In this document: positions 54,883 to 64,000 of the stretch, piece by piece
How positions within the stretch are numbered: position 1 is the first letter of the stretch
Layout of the letters: each line of letters opens with the position of its first letter
Notes under the pieces: model-generated
Databases searched by the model: none
The model's input: only the letters and a program-made list of their open reading frames with translations
What the model was told of the DNA's origin: nothing
DNA from: Acetobacter ascendens
GTDB lineage: Bacteria; Pseudomonadota; Alphaproteobacteria; Acetobacterales; Acetobacteraceae
DNA length: 64,000 bases
Assembly (NCBI RefSeq): GCF_001766235.1
Contig: NZ_CP015164.1
Span: 620,001 to 684,000, forward strand
Direction of reading: 5' to 3'
Translations under genes and position numbers: made by a program

Positions 54883-55902
54883 ATGAGCGAGCATATGTCT
54901 GGTCAGGAGCCGCAGCAGGAACAGAAGTTTGATCTGCTGACAGCCAACCCGGTTTACAAGCCGTTCCGCTATCCGTGGGCGTATGATGCGTGGCTAACGC
55001 AGCAGCGCCTGCACTGGCTGCCAGAAGAAGTGCCTCTGGCTGATGACGTAAAAGACTGGCACCGTGTTCTGAACGAAGGTGAGCAGCATCTGGTTACGCA
55101 GATTTTCCGCTTCTTCACCCAGTCCGATGTGGAAGTGAACAACTGCTACATGAAGCACTACAGCCGTGTGTTTAAACCCACGGAAGTGCTGATGATGCTT
55201 TCAGCGTTCTCTAACATCGAAACCATCCATATTGCAGCGTACAGCTACCTTCTGGATACGCTCGGCATGCCCGAAACCGAGTATTCCGCTTTCCTTAAAT
55301 ATAAGGAAATGAAGGATAAATACGATTACATGCAGACGTTCACGGTGGACAGCAAGCATGAAATCGCCAAAACGCTGGCAGCCTTTGGGGCCTTTACAGA
55401 AGGGCTTCAGCTTTTTGCATCTTTTGCAATTCTGCTAAACTTCCCACGCTTCAACAAGCTTAAGGGCATGGGGCAGATTGTGTCATGGTCTGTGCGTGAT
55501 GAAACACTGCACTGCCTTTCCATTATCCGGCTGTTCCGTGTGTTCATTCAGGAAAATCCTGAACTGTGGACAGAGCAACTGCGTACGGAGCTGACAGATA
55601 TCTGCCGCACCATTGTAGAGCATGAAGAGGCCTTTATTGATCTGGCCTTTGAAATGGGGGCAGTAGAAGGGCTAAATGCGGATCAGGTGAAAACCTATAT
55701 CCACTTTATTGCAGACCGTCGCCTTACCCAGCTTGGGCTGGAGCCAATTTATAATACCACAACCAACCCGCTGCCGTGGCTGGATGATATGTTGAATGCG
55801 GTGGAACACACCAACTTCTTCGAAAACCGCGCTACGGAATACAGCCGTGCCTCCACATCCGGCACGTGGGAAGAAGCATTCGAAAACTCAGTTTTCGAAT
55901 AA
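54883..55902 (+). CDS. nrdB: Class I ribonucleotide reductase beta subunit
   Basis: A 339-residue ferritin-like radical subunit. Metal ligands are visible as Asp in 'FFTQSDVEVNN', Glu and His in 'SNIETIHIAAYSYLL' (with the radical Tyr in 'AAYSY'), and Glu/His in 'VRDETLHCLS' and 'EHEEAFIDLAF'. The Tyr is retained, unlike class Ic proteins that carry Phe. It supplies the radical to NrdA. It has a 'gggaggcagc' ribosome site and no ATP-cone at its own N-terminus. Confidence 0.95.
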   Translation: MSEHMSGQEPQQEQKFDLLTANPVYKPFRYPWAYDAWLTQQRLHWLPEEVPLADDVKDWHRVLNEGEQHLVTQIFRFFTQSDVEVNNCYMKHYSRVFKPTEVLMMLSAFSNIETIHIAAYSYLLDTLGMPETEYSAFLKYKEMKDKYDYMQTFTVDSKHEIAKTLAAFGAFTEGLQLFASFAILLNFPRFNKLKGMGQIVSWSVRDETLHCLSIIRLFRVFIQENPELWTEQLRTELTDICRTIVEHEEAFIDLAFEMGAVEGLNADQVKTYIHFIADRRLTQLGLEPIYNTTTNPLPWLDDMLNAVEHTNFFENRATEYSRASTSGTWEEAFENSVFE

Positions 55903-55907
55903 GCAGG

Positions 55908-56663
55908 TTATAGCCCTGGTAACGGGGCACCTTCTTCCAGAACTGTGCGGGCAGTGGGTGTAAAAGCCCCATCTGCTTCGTGCAGTACCAGCCCTGCCAG
56001 AACACGGGCAGGGCTTTTTACGCCTTTACGGGCCTGCACCAATACAATGCGCGATTCTCGGCCAGCTTTTGGCCAGAAGGGATACAGCGTAACGCCCCCA
56101 AATTCGGCTTTGCTTAGGCAGAAAATAGCTTGGTCTGCCAGTGCCGCAGGCAGGGCAAGCGTAAGGCTGCCTTTGTGGCGCAGGATTCGGGCAGCGCCTG
56201 CAATCCATGTGGGTAAAGTATCTGCCCCCATACGCCGGGCCAGATCACGCCGCGGATGCGCCGAGGCCGTGCCTAACGGCGCATGCCACGGCGGATTCGC
56301 CATGCAGTGGTCAAAATATTGTTCGGGCTGTGGCGTATCTGCCAGAAAAACATCGGGAAATGTGGCGTTCAGAATCCTGATATTCTGCTGATGGTTGGCG
56401 GCCATGTTTTGCTGGGCCAAGGTTGCCGTATCGCTTTCTTTTTCCACACCCGTGCCATGAATGGTGGGGATGCGGTGAAGCAGGCAAAGCAGCCCGGCCC
56501 CAGCGCCACAGCCAATTTCCAGCACATGCTGGCCTTTGCGGGCAGGTACGGCGGCGGCCATAAGCACGGGTTCTAGCCCGGTGCGATAGCCTTGCAGAAA
56601 CTGGCTATAGGAGATACGGCCACGCAAAAGCGTTCCGGGAGTAATGGCAAAACGAGCTGGCAT
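55908..56663 (-). CDS. tRNA1(Val) (adenine-N6)-methyltransferase-like protein
   Basis: A 251-residue SAM-dependent N6-adenine methyltransferase of the TrmN6/YfiC family. SAM motif I is 'VLEIGCGAGAGLLCLLHR' near 46, and the catalytic motif 'CMANPPWHA' (NPPW) is near 125. The family methylates A37 of tRNA1(Val) or other RNA. It stands opposite nrdB, and no tRNA or rRNA gene is nearby. Confidence 0.85.
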   Translation of the reverse strand: MPARFAITPGTLLRGRISYSQFLQGYRTGLEPVLMAAAVPARKGQHVLEIGCGAGAGLLCLLHRIPTIHGTGVEKESDTATLAQQNMAANHQQNIRILNATFPDVFLADTPQPEQYFDHCMANPPWHAPLGTASAHPRRDLARRMGADTLPTWIAGAARILRHKGSLTLALPAALADQAIFCLSKAEFGGVTLYPFWPKAGRESRIVLVQARKGVKSPARVLAGLVLHEADGAFTPTARTVLEEGAPLPGL

Positions 56664-56846
56664 GGTTTCCGATGGGAGCTATGTGTCTGGCTGGCTTGAA
56701 TTCGTAGGCGCTTGACCGTTTTTCAGGTGCCTCGCATATAGAAGAACGTCAACTCATCCCATGGCTGGGGGATAAAACGTTTGGGTGTTGCAATCAGTCT
56801 GTCAGAAGCAGGCAGAACCACAAGCCAGGATGGATCTGGAGTTTCA

Positions 56847-57851
56847 GTGAGTAAACCAGGAGAAGCAGGCCTGAAAGCGCTGGCCGATTATCTTGCGTCG
56901 GACATGCTTGCCTGCAACCAGGTCATTGTAGACCGTATGCAAAGCCCCGTGGCACTTATACCGCAGCTTGCGGCCCATCTTGTGGCAGCAGGCGGTAAGC
57001 GGCTACGGCCCTTGCTCACTTTGGCTGCGGCCAGAATGTGCGGTTACAATAATCAGGATGGGCGCATGCGGCATGTAGAAATTGCCGCGTGTGTGGAATT
57101 CATTCACACAGCCACGCTGCTGCATGATGATGTGGTGGATGACAGCCAGCTTCGGCGTGGGCTGGCAAGTGCCAATGCCATTTTTGGCAACAAGGCTTCC
57201 GTGCTGGTGGGGGACTTCCTGTTTGCGCGCTCTTTCCAGATTCTGACAGCCGATGCCTCGCTGAGTGTGATGGCGATTCTGTCTGCGGCTTCTGTCACAC
57301 TGGCGGAAGGTGAGGTCATGCAGATGACCACGCAGAACGATCTTTCCACATCGGTGGATCAGTATCTGCAGGTTATCTATGGCAAAACAGCGGCTCTTTT
57401 TGCGGCTGCGTGCGAATCCGGCGCCGTAATTGGTGAAGCCACACCAGAACAGCGTGAAGCATTGCGCATGTATGGTGCCAATTTGGGCATGGCTTTCCAG
57501 CTTGTGGATGATGCGCTGGACTATGCGGCAGATCAGGCCACGCTGGGTAAGGAAGTGGGGGATGATTTCCGTGAAGGAAAAGTCACCCTGCCTGTTCTGG
57601 CGGCTTATGATGCAGGGAATGAGGAAGACCGCATTTTCTGGCGTCGGGTGATTGAAGAATGCGATCAGCACCCCGGAGATCTGGAAGCTGCGTTGGATCG
57701 TATTGCAAAAACAAATGCGATTGGGATTACCCTGAAGTGTGCGGAAGATTACGCCGCCAAGGCGCGTGAAAATCTTTCCATGTTCCCAGATGACACATTG
57801 AAAAACTTGCTGCTGGAAACCGCCAGCTATTCTGCCAGCCGCGAACGTTAA
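56847..57851 (+). CDS. ispB: Polyprenyl (octa/decaprenyl) diphosphate synthase
   Basis: About 334 residues from a GTG start; a TTG at 56781 would add 22 residues. It is a trans-prenyltransferase with first Asp-rich motif 'LLHDDVVDD' near 94 and second 'LVDDALDY' near 218; 'GGKRLRPLL' binds IPP. It makes the side chain of ubiquinone, which in acetic acid bacteria carries electrons from periplasmic dehydrogenases. Chain length (commonly Q9 or Q10) cannot be read here. It converges on murI. Confidence 0.9.
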   Translation: MSKPGEAGLKALADYLASDMLACNQVIVDRMQSPVALIPQLAAHLVAAGGKRLRPLLTLAAARMCGYNNQDGRMRHVEIAACVEFIHTATLLHDDVVDDSQLRRGLASANAIFGNKASVLVGDFLFARSFQILTADASLSVMAILSAASVTLAEGEVMQMTTQNDLSTSVDQYLQVIYGKTAALFAAACESGAVIGEATPEQREALRMYGANLGMAFQLVDDALDYAADQATLGKEVGDDFREGKVTLPVLAAYDAGNEEDRIFWRRVIEECDQHPGDLEAALDRIAKTNAIGITLKCAEDYAAKARENLSMFPDDTLKNLLLETASYSASRER

Positions 57852-57887
57852 GAACGGCTGTGTATTGGGGGCTGGCTATTACAGGTG

Positions 57888-58736
57888 TTAGTAATAGCTG
57901 GCTTCTACCTCATTCACATCTTCCCATAATGCGGCGGCACTGAACCTGTAAGGTTTTAAGTGTGTGAACAGGGCTTCATCATCAGGTAAAGCAGTAAACC
58001 ATGCGCAGGGATGTGCGTGGGTTTTTTGTGGCAAATGAGCCAGCAGGTTACAGGTATGCCGTGCCACAGCCGGTGCGGGGTCTAGCCACGTTAAACCGGG
58101 TGGGGAGAGCGCACGCAGGCGGTCCAGCACAAAGGTATAATGTGTGCAGCCAAGGCCTATGGCATGCAGCCTGTTAGAATCCGGGTGAATAAACAGCCCT
58201 TCAATTTCTTGCAAAATCGTAGAATCAGGCACATCCTGCCCACGGAAGGCTAATTCCGCACATCCAGCCAAGCCGGGTGCTGCGTGGGCAATAAGTGTGC
58301 ATTCCGGTGCGTAAAGCGTATGGAGGCGCGAAAGGTAGGGCCGCCGCACGGTGGCACGTGTGGCAAGCAGCCCAATCACCTTGGTTTGGGTGATACGCGC
58401 AGCCCAGCGTATGGGCGGAACACACCCTACAAAAGGCATATCAGGCCACGCAGCCCGCAAGGCTTCCAGCGCCAATGTGCTGGCTGTGTTACAGGCCACC
58501 ACCACAGCTTGAGGCTGAAGACGCCGAATGGCCTGAGAAAGCAGGAAGACGATTCGCTCAATCAGAAAATCGTCATCCTGTTCGCCATATGGAAAAATGG
58601 CGGTGTCGGCCAGATAATCTACGCAGACATCTGGCGCCAGCGCTTGAATGGCCCTGACAATACCCAAGCCCCCAATTCCAGAATCAAATGCCAGAATATG
58701 CCGGGGGCCGGAAAGGGCAGGGCCATCTATCTGCAC
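57888..58736 (-). CDS. murI: Glutamate racemase
   Basis: A 282-residue cofactor-free racemase that makes D-glutamate for peptidoglycan. Catalytic Cys residues are in 'VVACNTASTLA' near 80 and 'GLGCTHYTFV' near 190; 'AFDSGIGGLGIVRA' near residue 17 starts the first domain. GTG start at 58736, 4 bp behind pyrE, with the ribosome site inside the pyrE end. pyrE-murI therefore forms an operon. Confidence 0.9.
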   Translation of the reverse strand: MQIDGPALSGPRHILAFDSGIGGLGIVRAIQALAPDVCVDYLADTAIFPYGEQDDDFLIERIVFLLSQAIRRLQPQAVVVACNTASTLALEALRAAWPDMPFVGCVPPIRWAARITQTKVIGLLATRATVRRPYLSRLHTLYAPECTLIAHAAPGLAGCAELAFRGQDVPDSTILQEIEGLFIHPDSNRLHAIGLGCTHYTFVLDRLRALSPPGLTWLDPAPAVARHTCNLLAHLPQKTHAHPCAWFTALPDDEALFTHLKPYRFSAAALWEDVNEVEASYY

Positions 58737-58740
58737 CGTT

Positions 58741-59496
58741 TTATTTATCCTTGTTGGCTTTAAATGCAGCCGCTTCTTCCAAGGTGCCAACGCCACCGTG
58801 GCGGGCAGACCAAGCGCAAGGGTCTTCCAGAAAACGCCGCACTTCTGATGCCGCTTCTTCAGAGAAGTATGGCCGTGTAGAGCATGCTTCCAGCACATCC
58901 CACCATGTGCATAGAGCGTGCAGAGATACGTTCATTTCTGCCAGCGTGTTCTGCGCGCCGGGGAAAACGCCGTAATAGAATACAACAAATGCGTGGTTGA
59001 TAATGGCACCAGCATTACGCAGCGCGTTGGCAAATTGCACTTTGGAGCCACCATCGGTGGTCAGGTCTTCCACCAGCAGGGTGCGCATGTTTTCGGGCAC
59101 ATCGCCTTCAATCTGGGCGTTGCGGCCAAAACCTTTGGGCTTTTTGCGCACATAAGCCATTGGCAGCATCATGCGGTCTGCCATCCATGCGGCAAACGGA
59201 ATACCTGCGGTTTCACCACCCACAACGGCATCCAGGCTTTCATACCCAACATGGCGACCGATTTTTTCCACCCCAAGTTCCATAATTTTGGCACGGGCGC
59301 GGGGGAAGAAGATAATGCGGCGGCAATCAATATAGACGGGAGATTTCCAGCCAGAAGTTAGGGTATACGGGTCTTCTGGGCGGAAATTTACGGCTTTGAT
59401 TTCCAGCAGCAGGCGAGCGGTGGTTAGGGCCGCGTCGCGGTCCCAGTCGCTGGTCTCAGCGGGGTGGGCAGAGGCCACGCCTGAGGGTGATGTCAT
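58741..59496 (-). CDS. pyrE: Orotate phosphoribosyltransferase
   Basis: A 251-residue type I phosphoribosyltransferase that makes OMP from orotate and PRPP. The PRPP-binding motif is 'LLVEDLTTDGGSKV' near 137; 'YVRKKPKGFGRNAQIEG' near 115 is the flexible loop with the catalytic Lys. A C-terminal extension of about 50 residues beyond the E. coli enzyme is typical of some alphaproteobacteria. ATG at 59496 follows 'aaggac'. First gene of pyrE-murI. Confidence 0.92.
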   Translation of the reverse strand: MTSPSGVASAHPAETSDWDRDAALTTARLLLEIKAVNFRPEDPYTLTSGWKSPVYIDCRRIIFFPRARAKIMELGVEKIGRHVGYESLDAVVGGETAGIPFAAWMADRMMLPMAYVRKKPKGFGRNAQIEGDVPENMRTLLVEDLTTDGGSKVQFANALRNAGAIINHAFVVFYYGVFPGAQNTLAEMNVSLHALCTWWDVLEACSTRPYFSEEAASEVRRFLEDPCAWSARHGGVGTLEEAAAFKANKDK

Positions 59497-59742
59497 GTGC
59501 GCATGTCCTTGAATTTGGCGGTTGTCTATATGTGTTTGGAATAACGCCGCGGGCGTGGAAAATCCATGCCTGATATGGCAGTTTTCCTGCATATGCATGC
59601 CAGATAAATACGTGTGCGGCGTATGAGTGAAAAACTTGTGATGTTCAAAAGCTCACGAATTGATTTTTGCACCTTGCTTATATGGCGGATGTAGCGTTTA
59701 ATCATCTCCAGTTAAGATTGATTATCAGTTAAGGAATATGCC

Positions 59743-59982
59743 GTGGCCGCCGAAGCTAATCGTATCGCGCGCAAGTGTGAGCGGGCCGTTATAACGGCTT
59801 ACAAGGAACTGCGCGAAGTTGGGACAGCGGATGTTACGGCATTTAATGCCTGCACTACCCTGTACCGCATTCATCACCCTGAAGCATCAGTGAATGAGGC
59901 GCGCCGCCTTGTATCTGAATGGATTGATCATCACGTTGTTCGTATGGATTCCGGGCCAACCAAAGGGTGTGACTGTAACTAA
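59743..59982 (+). CDS. Small hypothetical protein
   Basis: A 79-residue helical protein with GTG start and 'aagga' ribosome site. It has Cys in 'RKCERAV', 'FNACTTLYRIHHPEAS' and a terminal 'GCDCN', so metal binding or a disulfide is possible. No known family comes to mind. A strong terminator 30 bp downstream supports a real single-gene transcript. Confidence 0.65.
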   Translation: MAAEANRIARKCERAVITAYKELREVGTADVTAFNACTTLYRIHHPEASVNEARRLVSEWIDHHVVRMDSGPTKGCDCN

Positions 59983-60014
59983 CGCACCTAAGGCGCATAA
60001 CCCGATGTAATCAG

Positions 60015-60046
60015 ACGCATGTTCCGCTAGGGCATGCGTTTTTTTT
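60015..60046 (+). terminator. Terminator
   Basis: A 7-bp stem (acgcatg / catgcgt) with an 11-base loop is followed by eight T. It closes the small gene ending at 59982. Confidence 0.85.
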
Positions 60047-60096
60047 ATGCCCAAATATGATTGGGTGTCTTTGTGGTGCAGAAGCATAAGACAAAC

Positions 60097-60133
60097 AAAA
60101 AGCCGGTCTCCCTTAGGGGAAGCCGGCTTTTTG
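60097..60133 (-). terminator. Terminator of citrate synthase
   Basis: On the minus strand a GC-rich stem (arms aaaaagccgg and ccggcttttt) is followed by T5, 14 bp past the citrate synthase stop; the A/T flanks make it work both ways. Confidence 0.9.
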
Positions 60134-60146
60134 GGGTTAGGTACTT

Positions 60147-61457
60147 TTACCGTTTGACAAGTGGCACATAGTCACGCTGCGGTGCACCAACATAAAGCTG
60201 GCGAGGGCGACTAATACGCTGGCCCGGTTCTTCAATCATTTCCTTCCACTGGCTGACCCAGCCGGTGGTGCGGGCTACGGCAAACAGCACGGTGAACATG
60301 CTGGTGGGGATGCCCATGGCCTTGAGAATGATGCCGGAGTAGAAATCCACATTCGGGTAGAGCTTGCGCTGCACGAAGTAATCATCGCTCAGGGCAATTC
60401 TTTCCAGCTCAACAGCCAGATCAAGCAGCGGATCATCCTTAATGCCCAGTTCTGTCAGCACTTCGTGGCAGGTCTGCTGCATGATCTTCGCACGTGGGTC
60501 AAAGTTTTTGTAAACGCGATGGCCAAAGCCCATCAGCTTCACGCCGCTGTTCTTGTCCTTCACTTGCGCAATAAAGGCGGGGATGTTTTCTTTTTTGCCA
60601 ATCCGCGCCAGCATTTTCAGCACGGCTTCATTGGCTCCGCCATGGGCAGGCCCCCACAGAGCGGCAATGCCTGCGGCAATACATGCAAACGGATTAGCAC
60701 CCGTAGAACCAGCCAGACGTACGGTAGAGGTAGAAGCGTTCTGTTCATGATCAGCATGCAGGATCAAAATCCGGTTCATGGCGCGGGCCAGAACAGGGTT
60801 GACCTTGTAAGGTTCGGACATGCGCGCGAACATCATGGACAGAAAGTTTTCTGCGTAGTTCAGATCATTCCGCGGATAAATAAAGGCTTCACCCTGCGTG
60901 TATTTGTAAGCCCATGCCGCAATAGTTGGAATTTTGGCAATCAGCCGCATGGCGGCCAGATCCCGGTTGGCGGGAATGGCAATATCGTTGGCATCTGGGT
61001 AGAAGGCAGACAAAGCCCCAACCGTGCCGCACAGAATAGCCATGGGGTGGGCATCACGCCGGAAGCCGTTAAAGAAGTTGCGGATCTGCTCATGCAGCAG
61101 GGTGTGGTTTGTAAGGGTGTTGGTGAAGGTGTCGTACTGTGTCTTGTTTGGCAGTTCGCCATTCAGAAGCAGGTAAATAACTTCCTCATAGGAAGCATTT
61201 TCCGCTAGCTGGGCAATGGGGTAACCACGGTGCAGCAGAACGCCCTTGTCGCCATCAATAAAGGTGATTTTGCTGTTGCAGGCGGTTGTTTCCCCGTAAC
61301 CTGGGTCAAACGTGAAAACGCCCAGTTGTGCAGGAAGTTTGCGGATGTCAACAACATCCGGTCCCAGAGTGCCTGAAAGCACAGGCATTTCGGCGGATTT
61401 TCCATCAACCGAAATGGTAGCGGTAGATAGCTTACCTTCTTTCTGCGACGCGCTCAT
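60147..61457 (-). CDS. aarA: Citrate synthase (AarA type)
   Basis: A 436-residue type II citrate synthase, near identical in start ('[17 protein letters not shown]') and length to my recollection of Acetobacter aceti AarA. Catalytic residues are visible as His in '[11 protein letters not shown]', His in 'GFGHRVY' and Asp in 'NVDFYSG'. In acetic acid bacteria this enzyme with AarC runs a cycle that burns acetate and helps acetic acid resistance. ATG at 61457 has a perfect 'aaaggaaa' ribosome site. It lies behind sixA with a 152-bp gap and so has its own promoter. Confidence 0.95.
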   Translation of the reverse strand: MSASQKEGKLSTATISVDGKSAEMPVLSGTLGPDVVDIRKLPAQLGVFTFDPGYGETTACNSKITFIDGDKGVLLHRGYPIAQLAENASYEEVIYLLLNGELPNKTQYDTFTNTLTNHTLLHEQIRNFFNGFRRDAHPMAILCGTVGALSAFYPDANDIAIPANRDLAAMRLIAKIPTIAAWAYKYTQGEAFIYPRNDLNYAENFLSMMFARMSEPYKVNPVLARAMNRILILHADHEQNASTSTVRLAGSTGANPFACIAAGIAALWGPAHGGANEAVLKMLARIGKKENIPAFIAQVKDKNSGVKLMGFGHRVYKNFDPRAKIMQQTCHEVLTELGIKDDPLLDLAVELERIALSDDYFVQRKLYPNVDFYSGIILKAMGIPTSMFTVLFAVARTTGWVSQWKEMIEEPGQRISRPRQLYVGAPQRDYVPLVKR

Positions 61458-61609
61458 TAGTGTTTCCTTTTGCATGTTTGGGCCACGGTCGCTGCTGCGG
61501 CCTGTTCGTTCCACTTTGTCACCTATTCAAAAGGAAACCGGAAGATTGCCGGCGATAAACGAAGCGTTATCGGAACGGACTATGCTTGGAAAACCACAGT
61601 TTTTTGGGA

Positions 61610-62134
61610 TTAGGGTCGCGCGAATGTGTGCAAATGCATGCTTTGGCCATCGCACATTTGCCAGCGTGTCATATCTGGCAATGTGTTGCTTCCATACATT
61701 TCAAAAATGGCAACGGCCCCTGGCGCGAATCCCTGGTCCAGTTCACTGGCCTGCATATCTAAGTGGTGGGCTAATAAGGAAATACCCGGGTTATGCCCCA
61801 CCATCAGCACGGTAAAAACCGAATCAGGCACCTGCTGAATACGTGGCAACAAAGCCTCGGGCGTGGCTTCGTAAATATCTGCGCAATAATCTGGAGTGGG
61901 GAGCGCAGGTGGCAAAGCCGCCATCGCACCCGCTAAGGTCTGTCGCGTGCGTAAGGCCGGGCTACATATAATGCTATCAGGAACAATACGCTGCGCTGCC
62001 AGCCAATGCCCGCAGCGCCGTGCCGCCTCTTGCCCCGCAGGTGTAAGGGGGCGGTTCATATCAGCTTCGGCGCTGAAATCTCCTAACGGGGCGGAAGCCG
62101 CTTCAGCATGGCGAAGCAGAACAAGGCGACGCAT
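61610..62134 (-). CDS. sixA: SixA/AarB histidine phosphatase
   Basis: A 174-residue histidine-phosphatase-superfamily protein. The 'LRHAEAA' motif near residue 8 has the nucleophile His; 'HNPGISLLAHHL' near 111 supplies the second His. In A. aceti the gene between aarA and aarC is aarB, of this family. SixA in E. coli removes phosphate from phospho-His domains of the nitrogen PTS; whether that is its target here is unknown. It starts 9 bp past the chorismate mutase stop. Confidence 0.88.
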   Translation of the reverse strand: MRRLVLLRHAEAASAPLGDFSAEADMNRPLTPAGQEAARRCGHWLAAQRIVPDSIICSPALRTRQTLAGAMAALPPALPTPDYCADIYEATPEALLPRIQQVPDSVFTVLMVGHNPGISLLAHHLDMQASELDQGFAPGAVAIFEMYGSNTLPDMTRWQMCDGQSMHLHTFARP

Positions 62135-62143
62135 GCGTGGGCC

Positions 62144-62473
62144 TTACGCCTTGGGGGCTTCGGCTGTTTGCCGTGCGATGGCCTCATGATGCCGGATAAC
62201 TTCATGGATAATAAAGTTCAGGAACTTTTCAGCAAAATCTGGGTCCAGATGCGCATCTTCTGCCAGGTTGCGTAGGCGGGCAATCTGCTGGGCCTCACGC
62301 GCTGGGTCTGCTGGCGGCATGTTGTAGCGTGCCTTAAGCGCCCCCACAGCCTTGGTGCAACGGAAGCGTTCCGCCAGCATGGAAACCAAAGCGGAATCGA
62401 TGTTGTCAATGCTGCGGCGCAGGTCCTGAAGGGCCTGAGTAGGGGAGATGGACTGGTCGTCTGTCACGGTCAT
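62144..62473 (-). CDS. Chorismate mutase (AroQ type)
   Basis: A 109-residue AroQ-class helical mutase that converts chorismate to prephenate for Phe and Tyr synthesis. The first helix is 'LQDLRRSIDNIDSALVSMLAERF' region (residues about 16-38) with the family Arg and Asp; 'ALKARYNMPPADPAREAQQIARL' region follows, and the end helix is 'FLNFIIHEVIRHHEAIAR'. It is not fused to a dehydratase or dehydrogenase. Placed between the phosphatase gene (66-bp gap) and sixA (9-bp gap). Confidence 0.9.
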   Translation of the reverse strand: MTVTDDQSISPTQALQDLRRSIDNIDSALVSMLAERFRCTKAVGALKARYNMPPADPAREAQQIARLRNLAEDAHLDPDFAEKFLNFIIHEVIRHHEAIARQTAEAPKA

Positions 62474-62539
62474 GCTGTTCCGGTTCTGTCAGAATATGCA
62501 CCAGCGCCTGTAAGATGCGCTGTGGTTGGTAAAGTCTGT

Positions 62540-63271
62540 TCAGGCTTTTTCCACAAAAGGTGGGGGCAGGTCTAGCCATGCCAGATGTCCCCCTTTACCG
62601 GCACCCGTATCTACAAAAATGGCCTGCCCGCCAGAACGGCCGGGAATGGCCAACGGGCAGCCATTGGTGGAGCGCTGATCATGCCCGCAATAGATGGTGT
62701 AACCAGCGGGAATGGTGTTCACCCAATTAAGTGTGCGTTCGGGGTATCCATCTGGCTGCATGCGGTTTGTGGTTTCTCCAAACAATGCGCGCGAAAGCAG
62801 ATAGGTAACGCGGCCCAACGGCGGAGGTGGGGGTTCCATCAACATACGCGGGTCAAACGCGCCATGCACAAAAACGGTCTGGCCCATAACCAACCATGCG
62901 GGGGCATTTTCCAGCACGGGCAAAAGGGCATGCAACACATCTGTGTTTTCTGGCCGGTAGAGTTGCGCCAGCGTGTCTTCCAGATGAGGGGTGGAGCGCA
63001 AACGCTTGCCCATAAGGGCGCGGCCGAGTTTGCGATCATGGTTGCCAATTAAAAACAGGCCCCGTTTTTCGTGGATGACCTGCAACATCAGCCGCAACAC
63101 ACCTGCGCTGTCTGGCCCGTAATCTACCAGATCACCTAACTGAATTACAAAGCGGTCTGTGGCAACGGCATGACGGAAAGCGTCCAGATCTCCATGCACG
63201 TCCCCCACAATGCGGAGTCCGTTTCGCATTGCATCTTTCACGTTTCCGTCAGGGGGAAGCAGTTCAAGCAT
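62540..63271 (-). CDS. PPP-family metallophosphoesterase
   Basis: A 243-residue phosphoesterase with the PPP metal motifs in order: 'GDVHGD' near 23, 'GDLVDYGPDS' near 46 and 'GNHD' near 76; later His residues occur in 'FVHGAFD' and 'YCGHDQRS'. Relatives are bacterial Ser/Thr phosphatases and ApaH/PrpE diadenosine tetraphosphatases; substrate cannot be told. It is the first gene of a unit with chorismate mutase and sixA, divergent from aarC. Confidence 0.82.
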   Translation of the reverse strand: MLELLPPDGNVKDAMRNGLRIVGDVHGDLDAFRHAVATDRFVIQLGDLVDYGPDSAGVLRLMLQVIHEKRGLFLIGNHDRKLGRALMGKRLRSTPHLEDTLAQLYRPENTDVLHALLPVLENAPAWLVMGQTVFVHGAFDPRMLMEPPPPPLGRVTYLLSRALFGETTNRMQPDGYPERTLNWVNTIPAGYTIYCGHDQRSTNGCPLAIPGRSGGQAIFVDTGAGKGGHLAWLDLPPPFVEKA

Positions 63272-63362
63272 GGTGTTTTAATCCGTTATTTCCTTACTTC
63301 CATGTAGGCTTTTCGAGATGAAACAGGAACTGGAACAGCAAGTTTTTTTCATTTACCCCCTG

Positions 63363-63395
63363 ATCGTGCACAAGTATGTGACGCGCCAGCACGAT
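63363..63395. repeat. 7-bp inverted repeat upstream of aarC
   Basis: Arms atcgtgc (63363-63369) and gcacgat (63389-63395) are perfect complements separated by 19 bp, in the divergent region between the phosphatase gene and the aarC leader frame. It could be an operator, but no regulator is identified. Confidence 0.4.
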
Positions 63396-63461
63396 ATGTT
63401 TGCGCTTACGTTATACGGGCAATCGGGTTTTTGAAAAAACAGCCTGAAACGGAAGGATAAC

Positions 63462-64000
<539 letters not shown>

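Overview
The window looks like chromosomal DNA of an acetic acid bacterium, most likely Acetobacter (Acetobacteraceae, Alphaproteobacteria). This rests on recognition of protein families, not on a search. The strongest signs are at the right end: a 436-residue citrate synthase (aarA type), a SixA/AarB phosphatase and the start of succinyl-CoA:acetate CoA-transferase (aarC), which together form the acetic acid resistance locus known from Acetobacter aceti. A molybdopterin/2Fe-2S/triple-haem cytochrome c dehydrogenase of the membrane-bound aldehyde dehydrogenase type points the same way. I see no rRNA, tRNA, prophage, insertion sequence or CRISPR array. Coding density is high and most genes are core housekeeping.

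Layout, left to right. 0-8.4 kb: TPR/glycosyltransferase-like protein, carD, bestrophin-like channel, S-formylglutathione hydrolase, then ftsE-ftsX-ydcF with a divergent zinc-ribbon membrane protein. 8.6-14.9 kb: a run of + strand genes with two histidine kinases, hslV-hslU and sufE, ending at a shared terminator. 15-19.2 kb: the three-gene periplasmic dehydrogenase. 19.5-26.6 kb: mannitol/fructuronate-type dehydrogenase, rpmI-rplT, pheS-pheT and an orphan pstS. 26.7-32.3 kb: oligopeptide-binding protein behind a lipoprotein and a tiny membrane protein, a large Na+/H+ antiporter, and an HdeD-like membrane protein. 32.5-41.7 kb: rpsD, prfC, a divergent Nudix protein, NAD-type isocitrate dehydrogenase, aminopeptidase P, prmA and uvrD.

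41.8-64 kb: two tandem RadC-family genes, purE-purK, two small YdcH-like proteins, trcR, a small heat-shock protein, rpmE, mscL, a lipoprotein, secD-secF, a Gfo/Idh/MocA oxidoreductase, class I ribonucleotide reductase, a methyltransferase, polyprenyl synthase, pyrE-murI, and the aar region with a chorismate mutase and a PPP-family phosphatase.

Points that go beyond routine annotation: a 39-codon open frame with a strong ribosome site that ends inside the aarC start codon; a ROSE-like RNA thermometer that hides the hsp20 ribosome site; two NrdR-like boxes 32 bp apart before the ribonucleotide reductase genes; and a RadC pair in which one copy has lost every JAMM residue while the other keeps them all. 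Starts were chosen by ribosome site, overlap with neighbours and family length; several are GTG or TTG.
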